The notes under the pieces were generated by a model, which saw nothing but the letters and a program-made list of their open reading frames with translations, had not been told where the DNA came from and made no database searches. Below are positions 33,701-34,584 of a DNA stretch of 34,584 bases, piece by piece. The first letter of the stretch is position 1. Each line of letters starts with the position of its first letter. The position numbers and the translations under genes were made by a program. This DNA is from Pseudomonas gingeri (GTDB taxonomy: Bacteria > Pseudomonadota > Gammaproteobacteria > Pseudomonadales > Pseudomonadaceae), in assembly GCF_013385425.1 (NCBI RefSeq), contig NZ_JACAQA010000044.1, forward strand, positions 1 to 34,584, written 5' to 3'.

Positions 33701-34048
33701 ATGTACAAAGTCACACCCAACCCACCGGGAACCTCCGGAATCGAAAGCATTGACCCGCAAGCCGCTGATCGCGCCTTGGCGTACTACATGCTGCCTCAGG
33801 GCGGCGGTCCAAAACGCCCTGGTATCGCAGGAATACAAGGCAAGCCCCCGGCGCCACAAAGCCGAGAAGAAGCCCTCGTCAACGCGAGCTCAATACTGGA
33901 CTCCGCTGCCGCCACCGCCTATGAAAATGCTGACAACCTCACGGGTGCGAACCGCAAGGTGGCGATGGGTGTGGTGCATCTGATTGAGTTGGCTCAACGA
34001 CAAGTTGATTCCGTGATTGAGGACCAGCCCGCTGGGATAACAAACTGA
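33701..34048 (+). CDS. DUF6124-type small protein, copy 2
   Basis: The 115-residue protein is nearly the same as that at 31271. It starts MYKVTPNPPGTSGIESIDPQ and ends in VDSVIEDQPAGITN. The clearest differences lie at about residues 44-52, where this copy reads IQGKPPAPQ and the other TQERASTPQ; the helical C-terminal half is almost unchanged. The ribosome site is GGAG, 7 nt upstream, within the leader helix. Function is unknown. The paralogues probably arose by duplication of a leader-gene-terminator module of about 700 bp. Confidence 0.8.
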   Translation: MYKVTPNPPGTSGIESIDPQAADRALAYYMLPQGGGPKRPGIAGIQGKPPAPQSREEALVNASSILDSAAATAYENADNLTGANRKVAMGVVHLIELAQRQVDSVIEDQPAGITN

Positions 34049-34073
34049 CAGGTACAAGCCCAGTGCGATTTAG

Positions 34074-34096
34074 GGGGGAGCTGTGCTCCCCTTTTT
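34074..34096 (+). terminator. Rho-independent terminator after DUF6124 copy 2
   Basis: GGGGAGC (34075-34081) pairs with GCTCCCC (34085-34091) around TGT, followed by five Ts. It is the counterpart of the terminator at 31637. The stretch from here to 34263 shows no further gene. Confidence 0.88.
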
Positions 34097-34263
34097 ACTG
34101 ACGACTAGAAAGCTCTCCCCATCAGGTGCTCGTAAGATTTTTCGTCGAGCCAACAGGATATATTTTTCCTTCTCTGGACAGCCATTTCTAAGACTTCGCT
34201 TTTTATGTGAGACTCTCCTGCAAATTCACAGGATTTGGCTTACATAGTGGCGCATGACGCGAA

Positions 34264-34584
34264 ATGAATGATCTCTCCAGACTGCAAAGCCCTGCCGCCG
34301 TCCAAGCCGCCTTTGACGAGTTTTCAACCCTGGGACGCTCTGCCTTTCTGAAGCGGTATGGCTTCGGAAAATCGAGGTACTTCCTGGTACGCAATCCGCG
34401 AAATGGCGAACAGTGCGATATCAAAGCCGTTGTGGCGGTTGCCTACGGAGTGCAATTCCCATCTGACGGCCCACTGAGCGCGGCAGCACTTGTGGAAAAT
34501 GAAGCGACAGTCGCGGCCAAATTGCAGTCGCTCGGGTTCGAGGTGATCCGAATCGGAGAGGACTTGTCAACGCCGGCCCAAAAC
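34264..34584 (+). CDS. Protein with McrA-like N-terminal head domain, probable restriction endonuclease (cut by window end)
   Basis: The first 107 residues are visible: MNDLSRLQSPAAVQAAFDEF, then GRSAFLKRYGFGKSRYFLVR, then CDIKAVVAVAYGVQF, then ATVAAKLQSLGFEVIRIGED. The F-L-x-KYGFG-S-x-Y-LV...D-KA-V-VAYG...GF-V order fits the ScoMcrA-like N-terminal head domain found before HNH nuclease domains in modification-dependent restriction enzymes. The nuclease part would lie beyond the window. No strong ribosome site precedes ATG 34264, and another ATG at 34255 gives only a few codons. Family call is from memory. Confidence 0.6.
   Translation, partial: MNDLSRLQSPAAVQAAFDEFSTLGRSAFLKRYGFGKSRYFLVRNPRNGEQCDIKAVVAVAYGVQFPSDGPLSAAALVENEATVAAKLQSLGFEVIRIGEDLSTPAQN

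Overview
The window reads as a Pseudomonas chromosome, most likely of the fluorescens group. This rests on an aliphatic amidase that matches P. aeruginosa AmiE closely, REP-like GGGAGC/GCTCCC repeats between genes, two DUF6124-type small genes, and high-GC coding in the right half. It falls into a mosaic accessory left half (about 1-16300), a compact metabolic block (about 16460-30915) and a second accessory stretch (30916-end).

Accessory left half. Positions 1-4090 hold a defence-style WYL repressor (CapW/BrxR type) with a palindromic operator, divergent from a small membrane protein, a broken ADP-ribosylglycohydrolase and a zinc-ribbon protein. Remnants lie around it: two GYF_2-type membrane protein genes (one cut by the window edge, one decayed), an LprI-like fragment, an inovirus Gp2-like fragment and an Xre regulator. 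Next come a TylF-like methyltransferase and a formyltransferase, which look like sugar-decoration genes. A three-gene minus-strand operon (11719 down to 6013) encodes a second WYL regulator, a glycine-rich membrane protein with a possible nuclease-like N-terminus, and a 1064-residue protein with a propeller-like C-terminus; this is the best candidate for an undescribed system. A 39-residue protein, a HerA-ATPase remnant, a perfect 19-bp-arm palindrome, a secreted beta-propeller protein and a polymorphic toxin/immunity pair follow.

Metabolic block. After a membrane diguanylate cyclase, the minus strand carries, in order of transcription, urtA-urtB-urtC-urtD-urtE, fmdA, fmdB, amiE and amiB: an ABC importer of the urea/short-chain amide type, formamidase with its zinc-ribbon partner, aliphatic amidase and its ClpB-like AAA+ partner. 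Divergent from urtA is a two-gene signalling operon: a hybrid histidine kinase whose sensor part is a transporter-like permease, and a LuxR-type response regulator. A 16-bp palindrome, TACGTC-N3-TGACGTA, occurs in the urtA/kinase intergenic region (one exact copy and one imperfect copy) and again ahead of fmdA. The simplest reading is that the two-component system controls both transport and hydrolysis of amides, in place of the AmiC/AmiR antitermination system of P. aeruginosa.

Right end. A module of about 700 bp (structured leader, DUF6124-type gene, terminator) occurs twice about 2430 bp apart, on either side of a leucine-rich-repeat gene. Both leaders can form a helix that hides the ribosome binding site, plus a second helix whose arms differ between copies by compensatory changes; the same arm sequence also recurs upstream, suggesting an RNA switch. 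The window ends inside a gene with a McrA-like head domain, probably a restriction endonuclease.

No tRNA, rRNA, CRISPR array or intact transposase was seen.
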